The notes: generated by a model not told the origin, from the letters alone. A stretch of DNA of 9,133 bases from Clostridia bacterium (GCA_017560175.1 JAFYOK010000008.1:1-9133), one strand, 5' to 3'. Shown: positions 1 through 5,548, numbered from the stretch's first letter. A program made the numbers and translations.

Positions 1-27
1 ACTGATGATGTTCCTGTATACAATTAT

Positions 28-64
28 AAGCCATCCCGATGCGGTTGGGAATAGGGGCTTTTTT
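28..64 (+). terminator. Possible intrinsic terminator of the upstream gene
   Basis: AAGCC (28-32) can pair with GGCTT (56-60) and TCCC (34-37) with GGGA (47-50), leaving an asymmetric internal loop. A run of six T follows (59-64). The stem is imperfect, but the geometry suits the end of a transcript entering from the left. If it is one, the peptidase gene that follows needs its own promoter. The AT-rich stretch 77-90 (TATTATATATA) could supply a -10 box, but no convincing -35 box was found. Confidence 0.45.
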
Positions 65-104
65 AAGATTTTCTGAATTTATTATATATAAGGAGTGCTG
101 CACG

Positions 105-1166
105 ATGAAGTTTGACGAAAACAAGAAGCAGGCGCTGAAGGAGACACTCAAGGATCTGCTTATGATCTCTTCGCCCTCGGGTAAGGAGCGCTACATGACC
201 GCCCATATCAAGCCGTTGGTCGAGCCCTATGCCGAGGAAGTATTCTATGACAATTACGGCAACCTCATCGTCAAGGTGGGCGGCAAGGGCGAGAAGCTCA
301 TGCTGTGCGCCCATGCGGACGAGCTGGGCTATTGGGTCAAGACCATCACAGAGGATGGCTTCCTCAATGTTACCAAGGTCAGTATTCCCGATAAGTGTGT
401 CGAAGCCCGTCAGGTCATGGTCAACGGCACCATCCCCGGCATTGTCGGCACCAAGGCGGCGCACCTGCAGACCCCCGAAGAACGCCTCAAGCTGGTCAAT
501 CCTCGAGAAATCTTTATTGATATCGGTGTATCCTCCAAGGCCGAGGCTGAGGCCCTGGGCGTCCGTACCGGAAGCTATGCTTCTCCTGTTTATAACTATA
601 TGGAGATGGCCAACCCCGATCTGATTTGCTGCCGCGCTCTCGATGACCGTGCCGGATGCGCCGTCCTCATTGAACTGTTGAAGAATATCGATAAGAATGC
701 ATTGCAGTATGAACTTTATATTGTCTTTACCCTTCAGGAAGAGGTCGGCCTGCGCGGTGCGACAGCTGCTGTCAATTATCTCTGCCCCGATAAGATGATC
801 GCCGTTGATACCGTCCCCTGTGCCGATACACCGGGCATGAACTGGAAGCGTGATCTGCCCGTTCAGCTGGGCCATGGTCTGGTCTGCTCCCTGTCGGAGG
901 GTATGGGCCCCATGAACTTCATCCATCCTGAAATGGAGGAGAAGATCTTCGGTCTCAGCGCCAAGTATGAGATCCCTGTCCAGCCCCTGTCCCTTTGCGG
1001 CTTCAGTGCTTCCACAGATGCACTGGCGGGCTCTATCCAGGGTCGCGGCGTCACAGCTGCCACGCTGACCATTCCCCGCAGATATTCCCATTCTCCCGTT
1101 GAACTGATGCACATCAACGACGCTCTTGCCATGTTGGAGATGCTGACGAGGTTTGTCGCGGAGTAA
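105..1166 (+). CDS. M42 family metallopeptidase (glutamyl/deblocking aminopeptidase-like)
   Basis: A 353-residue cytosolic zinc/cobalt aminopeptidase of the M42 (PepA/FrvX/YsdC) family, whose members trim N-terminal residues from short peptides, usually as dodecameric tetrahedral particles. All expected active-site positions are visible: AHADE with His70 and Asp72, bridging Asp180 in ALDDRAG, general base and ligand Glu212/Glu213 in LQEEVGLRGA, Asp235 in AVDTV, and His329 in YSHSPVE. The STDA motif at 303-306 matches the family GTDA. Length is normal for M42. The start at 105 is chosen because AGGAG lies at 91-95, nine bases upstream; an in-frame ATG at 39 has no such site and would add 22 unconserved residues. 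The protein ends RFVAE, and a second DNA copy of this 3' end lies 154 bp downstream. Substrate preference cannot be read from sequence. The family call is secure. Confidence 0.93.
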   Translation: MKFDENKKQALKETLKDLLMISSPSGKERYMTAHIKPLVEPYAEEVFYDNYGNLIVKVGGKGEKLMLCAHADELGYWVKTITEDGFLNVTKVSIPDKCVEARQVMVNGTIPGIVGTKAAHLQTPEERLKLVNPREIFIDIGVSSKAEAEALGVRTGSYASPVYNYMEMANPDLICCRALDDRAGCAVLIELLKNIDKNALQYELYIVFTLQEEVGLRGATAAVNYLCPDKMIAVDTVPCADTPGMNWKRDLPVQLGHGLVCSLSEGMGPMNFIHPEMEEKIFGLSAKYEIPVQPLSLCGFSASTDALAGSIQGRGVTAATLTIPRRYSHSPVELMHINDALAMLEMLTRFVAE

Positions 1167-1310
1167 CGCAGCTTCTGCTGCGCGCCGGCAATCCGGCGAA
1201 TGATTTTGTCGAATTGATTTCGACAAAATCTATAAAATTGAAAGGGGACCCCGCAAAGTGAGCTTTGTGGGGAGCGCTCTGGCTATGTTGGAGATGCTGA
1301 CGAGGTTTGT
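1121..1310 (+). repeat. Direct repeat pair from the 3' end of the M42 gene (1121-1156 and 1275-1310)
   Basis: The 36 bp at 1121-1156, inside the M42 gene, recur at 1275-1310 with 34 identities. The two differences (1127/1281 T to G, 1130/1284 C to T) both fall in third codon positions and are synonymous, so both copies encode ALAMLEMLTRFV. The copies are 154 bp apart and bracket the palindromic element. The final 26 bp of the repeat are identical. This reads as duplicated coding sequence rather than a target-site duplication, which would be shorter and would match exactly when fresh. Confidence 0.9.
1167..1272. repeat. Cluster of four hairpins, candidate dispersed palindromic element
   Basis: Four inverted repeats are packed back to back right after the M42 stop codon. 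They are CGCAGC/GCTGCG (1167-1182), CGCCGG/CCGGCG (1183-1198), a perfect 12-bp stem GATTTTGTCGAA/TTCGACAAAATC (1202-1230), and CCCCGCAAAG/CTTTGTGGGG with one G-T pair (1249-1272). There is no open reading frame and no T-tract, so it is not a plain terminator. Such compact, non-coding, multi-palindrome blocks are typical of REP/BOX-like or MITE-like repeats. I think similar blocks occur in Oscillospiraceae genomes, but this is recollection and was not searched. It could fold as RNA in the peptidase 3' UTR and stabilise the message. Confidence 0.7.
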
Positions 1311-1323
1311 TACAGAAAAATAA
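1273..1323 (+). pseudogene. Remnant of the 3' end of a second M42 peptidase gene
   Basis: Reading in frame to the TAA at 1321-1323 gives SALAMLEMLTRFVTEK, which matches the C-terminus of the upstream peptidase (ALAMLEMLTRFVAE) except for the tail VTEK versus VAE. No start codon or ribosome binding site precedes it, and upstream of 1273 the frame runs into the hairpin element, so it cannot be expressed as a protein. It is either the last piece of a deleted tandem paralogue or the original 3' end of the intact gene, displaced when the palindromic element inserted. The synonymous differences favour a diverged paralogue. Confidence 0.75.
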
Positions 1324-1361
1324 ATCGGCGTACTGCACAAGAGAAACTGAATAAGATTAGG

Positions 1362-1411
1362 AACTCCTCCGAAGAGTTTGGCGAACTGTCAAATCTGCGG
1401 GGGAGTTTTTT
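1362..1411 (+). terminator. Intrinsic terminator downstream of the M42 region
   Basis: AACTCCTCCG (1362-1371) pairs with CGGGGGAGTT (1398-1407), ten pairs with one G-T. The loop of 26 nt can itself form a small AGTT/AACT hairpin. Six T (1406-1411) follow. It most likely ends the transcript that carries the peptidase, the palindromic element and the gene remnant. Confidence 0.65.
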
Positions 1412-1439
1412 ATGCAGAAACACAAGGAAAATCAGTTTT

Positions 1440-1507
1440 AAAGCAAATGCTTTCAAAATGATGACGCTTTAACCTGATTTGCTTTTTGTCAGTCTTGGGT
1501 ATAGAAT
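1440..1507 (+). promoter_or_regulatory. Candidate MATE promoter with inverted repeat over the -35 box
   Basis: TTGCTT at 1479-1484 and TAGAAT at 1502-1507 are separated by 17 bp, a standard sigma-A layout. The 9-bp sequence AAAGCAAAT (1440-1448) is the exact reverse complement of ATTTGCTTT (1477-1485), so the -35 box forms one arm of an inverted repeat with a 28-bp spacer. The first arm also sits in a local palindrome AAAGCAAATGCTTT. This could be a regulator site or an RNA stem of a transcript started further upstream. The promoter is plausible by eye only. Confidence 0.45.
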
Positions 1508-1544
1508 AGCTTTTAGCTAAACAAATTAAGGGAGAGTGGGTATT

Positions 1545-2933
1545 GTGAGTAAACTTAAATCACTGTTTAAGCTGCCGGTGTGTGAAGATCCGTCCGTAAT
1601 GGAGCAGCAGAAGCGTCTCTATCCGGCCGTATTCATCGAGCAGACCTCGGCCATGCTGCTGGGTCTGGTCAATGTCGCTGTTACAGGTACCATTTCCAGT
1701 GCTGCGCTGGCCGGTGTCGGCCAGGTCAACACCTTTAATAATGTCATCACCTATTTCTTCAGCAATTACGCCATGGGCGGCAACGTTATGGTCGCGCAGA
1801 ACGTCGGTGCAAAGAATCCCACCGGTGTCAAAAAGAGCGCCGCACAGTCGCTGCTGCTGGGTATCATCATCAGCCTGATCATGACAGTTATCCTGTTTGT
1901 AGGCAAGACTGCCATCCTCTACGGTCTGTACGGTGATGTTGAGGCCGACGTTATGGCCTATTCCATCGAATACTTCTCCATTGCTCTGCTGGCTACACCC
2001 TTCTGGTTTATCTATTATCAGTGTGTTGGCGTTTTCCGCAGTGCCGGTGATACCAAGATGCCCATGCGCGTCAGTATGCTGATGAACTGTGTCAATATCG
2101 TACTCAGCGTTTTCCTCGTTATCGTTATGGATATGGGTCCTGCAGGTGCCGGCTGGTCTATGCTGATCGCCGTTGCCACCGCTGCAGGTGTTGGCCTGTT
2201 TAAGATCTTTAATCCTAAGAGTGTCGTTTGTATCCGCGGTGAGTTCAAGCTCCGTCTGGAGAAGGCGATCGTCAGTAAGACCTTGTCGGTCGGTATCCCT
2301 GCTGGTATTGAGAACCTCATGTTCAACGGTGGTAAGGTCATTCTGCAGGTCTTCCTGTCCTCTATGGGTACCACTGTTATTTCGGCCTACTCGGTCTGCA
2401 ACTCCATTATTTCGGTCACACAGCTGCCCATCATCTCCTACTCGGCGCTGGTCGTTACCATGGTCGGTCAGGCCGCCGGTACCGCCTCCAAGGATCGCAC
2501 TCGCTTTGTTGCCAATCACATGATGCGTACCGGTCGATGGATGGGCTGCGTCTCGATGATCTGGAAGGTTCTGCTGGCTTATCCCATCGCCTTCTGCTTC
2601 TCCCGTGATATGTCGGTCGTTCATACAGCGGTTACCATGTTCTTGATCGAGACTGTATTCATGCCATTCTGGTCGGATTCCTTCATGCTGCCCAATGTCT
2701 TCCGTGCGACCCGTGATGTTAAGGTCACACTGATCACCGGTTCGACGACTATGTGGTCGGTTCGCGTCTTTGGTGCATGGGTTCTGGGTGTCAAGCTGGG
2801 TATGCAGGGCTATGGCGTTATGCTGGCCATGTGCATCGACTGGCTGGTACGCTGTGCTGTTTACACACCTCGATTCCGCGGCGACAAGTGGCTCCGCCTG
2901 GTCGGCGCAGAACAGCCTGCCAAGGCAAAATAA
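1545..2933 (+). CDS. MATE family multidrug/metabolite efflux transporter
   Basis: A 462-residue membrane protein of the MATE (NorM/DinF-type) family, which exports drugs, dyes or metabolites in exchange for Na+ or H+. It has the usual length and the two-fold internal repeat: the first MatE half at about residues 27-190 and the second at about 250-440, each with six predicted helices. Typical sequences are EQTSAMLLGLVNVAVTG near 32-48, GVFRSAGDTKMP at 162-173 and the equivalent NVFRATRDVK at 384-393. The GTG start at 1545 is chosen because GGGAG at 1530-1534 is ten bases away. Another in-frame GTG at 1536 is only one or two bases from that site. It appears to be a single-gene unit with its own promoter and terminator and no adjacent regulator. 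The substrate is unknown. Confidence 0.93.
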   Translation: MSKLKSLFKLPVCEDPSVMEQQKRLYPAVFIEQTSAMLLGLVNVAVTGTISSAALAGVGQVNTFNNVITYFFSNYAMGGNVMVAQNVGAKNPTGVKKSAAQSLLLGIIISLIMTVILFVGKTAILYGLYGDVEADVMAYSIEYFSIALLATPFWFIYYQCVGVFRSAGDTKMPMRVSMLMNCVNIVLSVFLVIVMDMGPAGAGWSMLIAVATAAGVGLFKIFNPKSVVCIRGEFKLRLEKAIVSKTLSVGIPAGIENLMFNGGKVILQVFLSSMGTTVISAYSVCNSIISVTQLPIISYSALVVTMVGQAAGTASKDRTRFVANHMMRTGRWMGCVSMIWKVLLAYPIAFCFSRDMSVVHTAVTMFLIETVFMPFWSDSFMLPNVFRATRDVKVTLITGSTTMWSVRVFGAWVLGVKLGMQGYGVMLAMCIDWLVRCAVYTPRFRGDKWLRLVGAEQPAKAK

Positions 2934-2943
2934 ATACAGATAT

Positions 2944-2975
2944 AAGGGATCGTCCTTTCAGGGCGATCCCTTTTT
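2944..2975 (+). terminator. Strong intrinsic terminator after the MATE gene
   Basis: AAGGGATCGTCC (2944-2955) pairs with GGGCGATCCCTT (2961-2972), a 12-bp stem with one G-T pair and a TTTCA loop, followed by TTTTT (2971-2975). It starts 10 bp after the MATE stop codon. Confidence 0.92.
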
Positions 2976-2989
2976 GTATGAAACAAACA

Positions 2990-3019
2990 TAGACAAACAA
3001 GCGGACAACATGATAAACT
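2990..3019 (+). promoter_or_regulatory. Candidate sigma-A promoter for the queT unit
   Basis: TAGACA (2990-2995) and TAAACT (3014-3019) are spaced by 18 bp, five and four of six consensus matches. TG (3011-3012) lies immediately upstream of the -10 region. Transcription would start near 3025, just where the leader hairpins begin. Confidence 0.5.
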
Positions 3020-3021
3020 GA

Positions 3022-3127
3022 ACAGGACGAGTTTCCAAACCTCGTCCAAGCACGGCAGCGCAGCCGTGTTCGTTCGGAGGCCGCCATAGGCTCTTCGTTC
3101 TCTAAATAATAAAATGGAGGTTTTTTT
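3022..3127 (+). promoter_or_regulatory. Structured 5' leader of queT (possible riboswitch)
   Basis: The leader holds GGACGAG/CTCGTCC (3025-3047, 9-nt loop), CACGGC/GCCGTG (3051-3068), a weaker GCC/GGC hairpin near 3080-3092, an A-rich strand 3103-3115, and then the GGAGG ribosome binding site (3116-3120). Genes of the queT family are often controlled by preQ1 riboswitches of classes I, II or III, and an A-rich segment leading into the ribosome binding site fits that theme. I could not align this leader by eye with any of the three consensus folds. The hairpins may therefore be a diverged or unknown regulator, or an unrelated palindromic repeat. Confidence 0.45.
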
Positions 3128-3646
3128 ATGCGCAAAAATAAGTCTGTCCGAAATATGGCTTTCGCCGCCGTCATTGCCGCTGTTTATGCTGTGCTGACCG
3201 TGGTGCTGCCCATCCCCCAGTATGGTGCTGTCCAGATCCGCTTTGCAGAAGCGCTGACTGTATTGCCCTTCTTCTTCCCGGCGGCGACTCCCGGTCTCTT
3301 TGTTGGATGCATCATCGCCAATCTGTTTTCGCCCTTCCCCCTGGACATCCTCTTTGGTTCGCTGGCTACACTGCTGGCTTGCCTGTGCACACGCCGCATG
3401 CCCAACCGCTGGCTGGCACCGCTGCCTCCCGTCCTCTGCAATGCCATTATTGTCGGCTTTGAGATCGCCTGGGCTACCACAGGCTTCACATCGGCCTTCT
3501 GGCCTGCCTTTGGCCTCAATGCCCTGACCGTCGGTCTGGGTGAACTGCTGGCCTGCTACGGCCTTGGCCTGCCCCTGCTGGGCGCCATCAGACGCCGCCC
3601 CATCTTCCGCGACCGTATGGCAACCGACCGCCGCATGGAATTTTAA
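3128..3646 (+). CDS. queT: QueT family queuosine-precursor ECF transporter S component
   Basis: A 172-residue membrane protein of the QueT family (COG4708). It is the substrate-binding S component of an energy-coupling-factor importer thought to take up preQ1 or preQ0 for queuosine modification of tRNA. About six hydrophobic segments are visible: 10-29, 40-50, 53-66, 72-88, 98-117 and 125-151. Family-typical stretches are RFAEALTVLPFFFP (38-51) and GCIIANLFSPFPLDILFGS (60-78). The Arg- and Asp-rich tail (155-168) is cytosolic. Such proteins need the shared EcfA/EcfA'/EcfT module, which must be encoded elsewhere. GGAGG at 3116-3120 is seven bases before the ATG. The next gene starts 20 bp after the stop, so the two are probably co-transcribed. 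The role rests on family resemblance; the substrate is inferred. Confidence 0.88.
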   Translation: MRKNKSVRNMAFAAVIAAVYAVLTVVLPIPQYGAVQIRFAEALTVLPFFFPAATPGLFVGCIIANLFSPFPLDILFGSLATLLACLCTRRMPNRWLAPLPPVLCNAIIVGFEIAWATTGFTSAFWPAFGLNALTVGLGELLACYGLGLPLLGAIRRRPIFRDRMATDRRMEF

Positions 3647-3666
3647 AAGATAAAGGAAATACCCTT

Positions 3667-4140
3667 ATGAAGAAAAATAAGAAAAAGAAGGGCGGCAAGG
3701 CTGCGTCTGCCACACCTGCACCTCATACATTCAATAAGCACAATATCATCCTGCTGCTGACAGCCGCTGTCCTGCTGGTCGAGCGTATGCCCAAGGGCGT
3801 TGTCATGCACTTCATGGGCGATGGCGCAGAGCCCATCACCGAATACTTCTCTTATTTTGACAGTATTCCTTTCGGCTACGGTCATTTCTTCCCCATGGTC
3901 ACTGCCTTGCTGACCGTCATCATTGCCCTGCTGCTGGGCGGCTATCGTATCCTGCACAAGAAGGGCCTGCAGAGTGCTGCTGAGGCGCTGAGCTATACTT
4001 CTCTCTGTACGGCGTTTACAGCCCTGTTTACGGCCATTCGCTTTGGCGATATGACATGGATCAATGCTGCGGTACCTGCGCTTCTCCTGCTGCTGGTCGG
4101 CCTGATGAGCAAATACAGAAAAGACAACGAACAGAAATAA
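3667..4140 (+). CDS. Small four-helix membrane protein of unknown function
   Basis: A 157-residue protein I do not recognise as a named family. It starts with a very lysine-rich tail (residues 2-11, KKNKKKKGGK), then a low-complexity Ala/Thr/Pro segment. Four hydrophobic stretches follow at about 26-40, 73-94, 108-125 and 132-149. Between the first and second lies a conserved-looking loop, EYFSYFDSIPFGYGHFFP (59-76). By the positive-inside rule both ends should face the cytoplasm. AAAGGA at 3652-3657 is nine bases before the ATG, and the gap to queT is 20 bp with no terminator, so it likely shares the queT transcript and any leader-based control. A link to ECF uptake is inference from position only. 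Confidence 0.8.
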   Translation: MKKNKKKKGGKAASATPAPHTFNKHNIILLLTAAVLLVERMPKGVVMHFMGDGAEPITEYFSYFDSIPFGYGHFFPMVTALLTVIIALLLGGYRILHKKGLQSAAEALSYTSLCTAFTALFTAIRFGDMTWINAAVPALLLLLVGLMSKYRKDNEQK

Positions 4141-4141
4141 G

Positions 4142-4176
4142 AACAAGCCGCTGCATTTCGCAGCGGCTTGTTTCGT
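4142..4176. terminator. Bidirectional intrinsic terminator between convergent genes
   Basis: AACAAGCCGCTGC (4142-4154) pairs perfectly over 13 bp with GCAGCGGCTTGTT (4160-4172) around an ATTTC loop. On the plus strand it is followed by TTTCGTTTT, and on the minus strand by a T-rich TTGTTCTTATTT, so it can end both the queT unit and the convergent cyclodeaminase-family gene. It begins 2 bp after the plus-strand stop codon. Confidence 0.85.
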
Positions 4177-4181
4177 TTTGG

Positions 4182-4213
4182 AAAGGCTTCCCTTGCACAG
4201 GGAAGGCTTTTTT
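4182..4213. terminator. Second hairpin in the convergent intergenic region
   Basis: TTCCCT (4188-4193) pairs with AGGGAA (4199-4204). The stem continues through C4187-G4205 and, after one G-G mismatch, AAAG/CTTT (4182-4185 with 4207-4210). Six T follow on the plus strand (4208-4213) and run into the reverse-strand stop codon. It is better as a backup terminator for the plus-strand unit than for the minus strand, where the T-tract is short. The core resembles a palindrome common in some Clostridia, which I could not verify. Confidence 0.6.
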
Positions 4214-5201
4214 AGATTTCCAGCCAGACGCCCAGGTTCTGCTCCTTGGCCTTTTCATAAATCTGGTATGCGGCAGCGATATCCTCGACCGAGATGCCGA
4301 TGGTCTCGAAGAGGGTGATCTCCTGCTCGTTTACGCGGCCTTCCAGCTGATTCAGCATGACCTTACCGACTTCGCCCATGAAGTCTTCCATCTTGACCTC
4401 GCCCTTGTTGAGGGGGATGATCAGGTCGCCGGCATCACGCATGGTGGCTTCTTCCCAGTCGTAGTAGATCTTGCAGCGCTGAACGACCGAAGTCTCGATC
4501 TCACGTGCAGCACCGCTGCAGGCGCCAACGGCGTTGACGTGAGCGCCTTCCTTGAGCCATTCGCCCTTGAGGAAGGGATTGTCGCCCTTGCAGGAGGTAA
4601 CGGTGCAGACGATGTCGGCATCCTTAACGGCGACCTCGGGGGAATCGCAGGGGATGATCTCGACACCGGGCATCTTGGCCTTCAGGTGTGCAACGGCAGC
4701 TTCGATGGCAGCAGGGAACTGGTCCCATACATAAACGGTCTTGATGTCACGGATATAACCCATGGCTTCGGCGTGGGCCTTGCCCTGGTTGCCTGCGCCC
4801 AGGATCGCGACCGAAGCAGCATCCTTGCGAGCCAGAACATCGGTGGCGGCGGCGCTGGTGGCAGCGGTACGGACAACGGTGATCAGTTCGGCATCGACAA
4901 TGGCCAGCAGAGCGCCTGTCTCGGTGTCAAACAGGGGAACAACACCCTGGTTGGTGCCTTCCTGGCGAGCCTTGGGGCCGGGGAAGATGATGACCTTGCT
5001 ACCCGTGACGTTCTTGGTCAGCAGGGAAGCAGGCATGAGGGCCAGCATGTTGCCGCTCTGGTGAGGGATCATCTGGCGCTGAAGCATTTTGATCTCGCCC
5101 TGTGCTGCGGCGATGAGAGTATCGCGCATGGCGGGGATGCACTCTTCGATGGAGAGGAGCTGGGTGCAGAGTTCACGATTAACGATCAGTGTCTTGTTCA
5201 T
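4212..5201 (-). CDS. Ornithine cyclodeaminase/mu-crystallin family NAD(P)-dependent enzyme
   Basis: A 329-residue cytosolic enzyme of the ornithine cyclodeaminase/mu-crystallin family, which includes ornithine cyclodeaminase, an archaeal alanine dehydrogenase, ketimine reductases and opine-type synthases. The nucleotide-binding loop GAGNQG is at 135-140 after a VAIL strand. Lys69 in GSKVIIFP and Arg111 in VVRTAATSAAATDVLAR match the substrate-binding Lys and Arg of the family, and DAGDLIIPL (256-264) is typical. In bona fide ornithine cyclodeaminase the segment after VNAVG carries the catalytic Asp (GGDCPGKTE); here it reads GACSGAARE, with Cys228 in that place. Ornithine cyclodeamination is therefore doubtful, and a dehydrogenase or imine reductase role is more likely. 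AAAGGAG (complement of 5210-5216) is eight bases before the ATG. It is transcribed away from the neighbouring binding-protein gene. Confidence 0.92.
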   Translation of the reverse strand: MNKTLIVNRELCTQLLSIEECIPAMRDTLIAAAQGEIKMLQRQMIPHQSGNMLALMPASLLTKNVTGSKVIIFPGPKARQEGTNQGVVPLFDTETGALLAIVDAELITVVRTAATSAAATDVLARKDAASVAILGAGNQGKAHAEAMGYIRDIKTVYVWDQFPAAIEAAVAHLKAKMPGVEIIPCDSPEVAVKDADIVCTVTSCKGDNPFLKGEWLKEGAHVNAVGACSGAAREIETSVVQRCKIYYDWEEATMRDAGDLIIPLNKGEVKMEDFMGEVGKVMLNQLEGRVNEQEITLFETIGISVEDIAAAYQIYEKAKEQNLGVWLEI

Positions 5202-5231
5202 AATGGGGGCTCCTTTCAGAGATAGAATAGA

Positions 5232-5268
5232 TTGTATATATTATACAAGGAGAAGGGGCGAAATGCAA
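5232..5268 (-). promoter_or_regulatory. Minus-strand promoter with palindromic operator-like site
   Basis: Read on the minus strand, TTGCAT (complement of 5263-5268) and a perfect TATAAT (complement of 5240-5245) are spaced by exactly 17 bp. A 7-3-7 palindrome, TTGTATATATTATACAA (5232-5248), lies over the -10 box. A protein bound there would block the promoter. The TTGTATA...TATACAA shape resembles GntR-type operators, but the regulator is unknown. This promoter would drive the cyclodeaminase-family gene with a short 5' UTR. Confidence 0.7.
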
Positions 5269-5415
5269 ATTTATTGAGTAATAAGCATAAAGAAAGTATA
5301 AAGTTGTAAAAAAGTAGACAAAAATATTATTACAAGAGCAAAATAAAAACTTGAGAGAAAGATATGATAAGCTGAATATGTACAATATAGACAAAACGAC
5401 TAAGCAAAAAGCTGA

Positions 5416-5447
5416 AAAATGCATAAGCCTATTGCAAAATGCACAAG
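5416..5447 (+). repeat. Direct repeat AAAATGCAYAAG with 20-bp period
   Basis: AAAATGCATAAG (5416-5427) and AAAATGCACAAG (5436-5447) differ at one base and start exactly 20 bp apart, two helical turns, so both face the same side of the DNA. The first copy lies just upstream of the plus-strand -35 box; the second begins in its last two bases and covers the spacer. This is a typical layout for a regulator that binds as tandem units. A related AAATGCA is at 5261-5267 over the divergent promoter's -35 box. Confidence 0.6.
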
Positions 5448-5460
5448 GATAAGGTAAACT
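5432..5460 (+). promoter_or_regulatory. Candidate sigma-A promoter of the first binding-protein gene
   Basis: TTGCAA (5432-5437) and TAAACT (5455-5460) are spaced by 17 bp. The start point would be near 5467, leaving a 5' UTR of about 80 nt that contains GTTAAGAAA (5471-5479) and AAAGTTCGA (5505-5513), words also found upstream of the second binding-protein gene. Confidence 0.55.
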
Positions 5461-5548
5461 TCAAACTACAGTTAAGAAAAGTTAATAATTGAAATCAGAT
5501 TGTTAAAGTTCGAGACTGAAAAAACAAATTGTAAAGGAGAACCACGCA

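Larger units (their letters stand above)
5202..5548. other. 347-bp divergent regulatory region
   Basis: No gene was found in this AT-rich stretch. It separates the minus-strand cyclodeaminase-family gene from the first binding-protein gene. It contains a minus-strand promoter with a palindrome on its -10 box, a plus-strand promoter with direct repeats, three copies of AAATGCA (5261-5267, 5417-5423, 5437-5443), and the ribosome binding sites of both genes. The part between 5275 and 5410 has no clear element apart from two TAGACAAA words (5313-5320 and 5388-5395). Confidence 0.8.

Noticed and set aside
63..1226. 387-residue minus-strand frame opposite the M42 gene
   Set aside because: It is a shadow of the conserved M42 gene, whose metal ligands are all present on the plus strand.
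1536..1544. GTG at 1536 as start of the MATE gene
   Set aside because: The GGGAG site ends at 1534, leaving almost no spacer. The in-frame GTG at 1545 has a normal 10-base gap.
2990..3127. A definite preQ1-III or preQ1-I riboswitch call for the queT leader
   Set aside because: The gene context is right, but conserved loop and pseudoknot sequences could not be matched by eye, so it is listed only as a candidate regulatory leader.
4056..5225. 389-residue plus-strand frame across the cyclodeaminase-family gene
   Set aside because: It is the complement of a well-supported minus-strand gene, it overlaps the end of the four-helix protein and two terminator hairpins, and it has no ribosome binding site.
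5406..5420. CodY-like box near AAAAGCTGAAAAAT
   Set aside because: Only the right half resembles the CodY consensus; the left half lacks the required T-rich arm.
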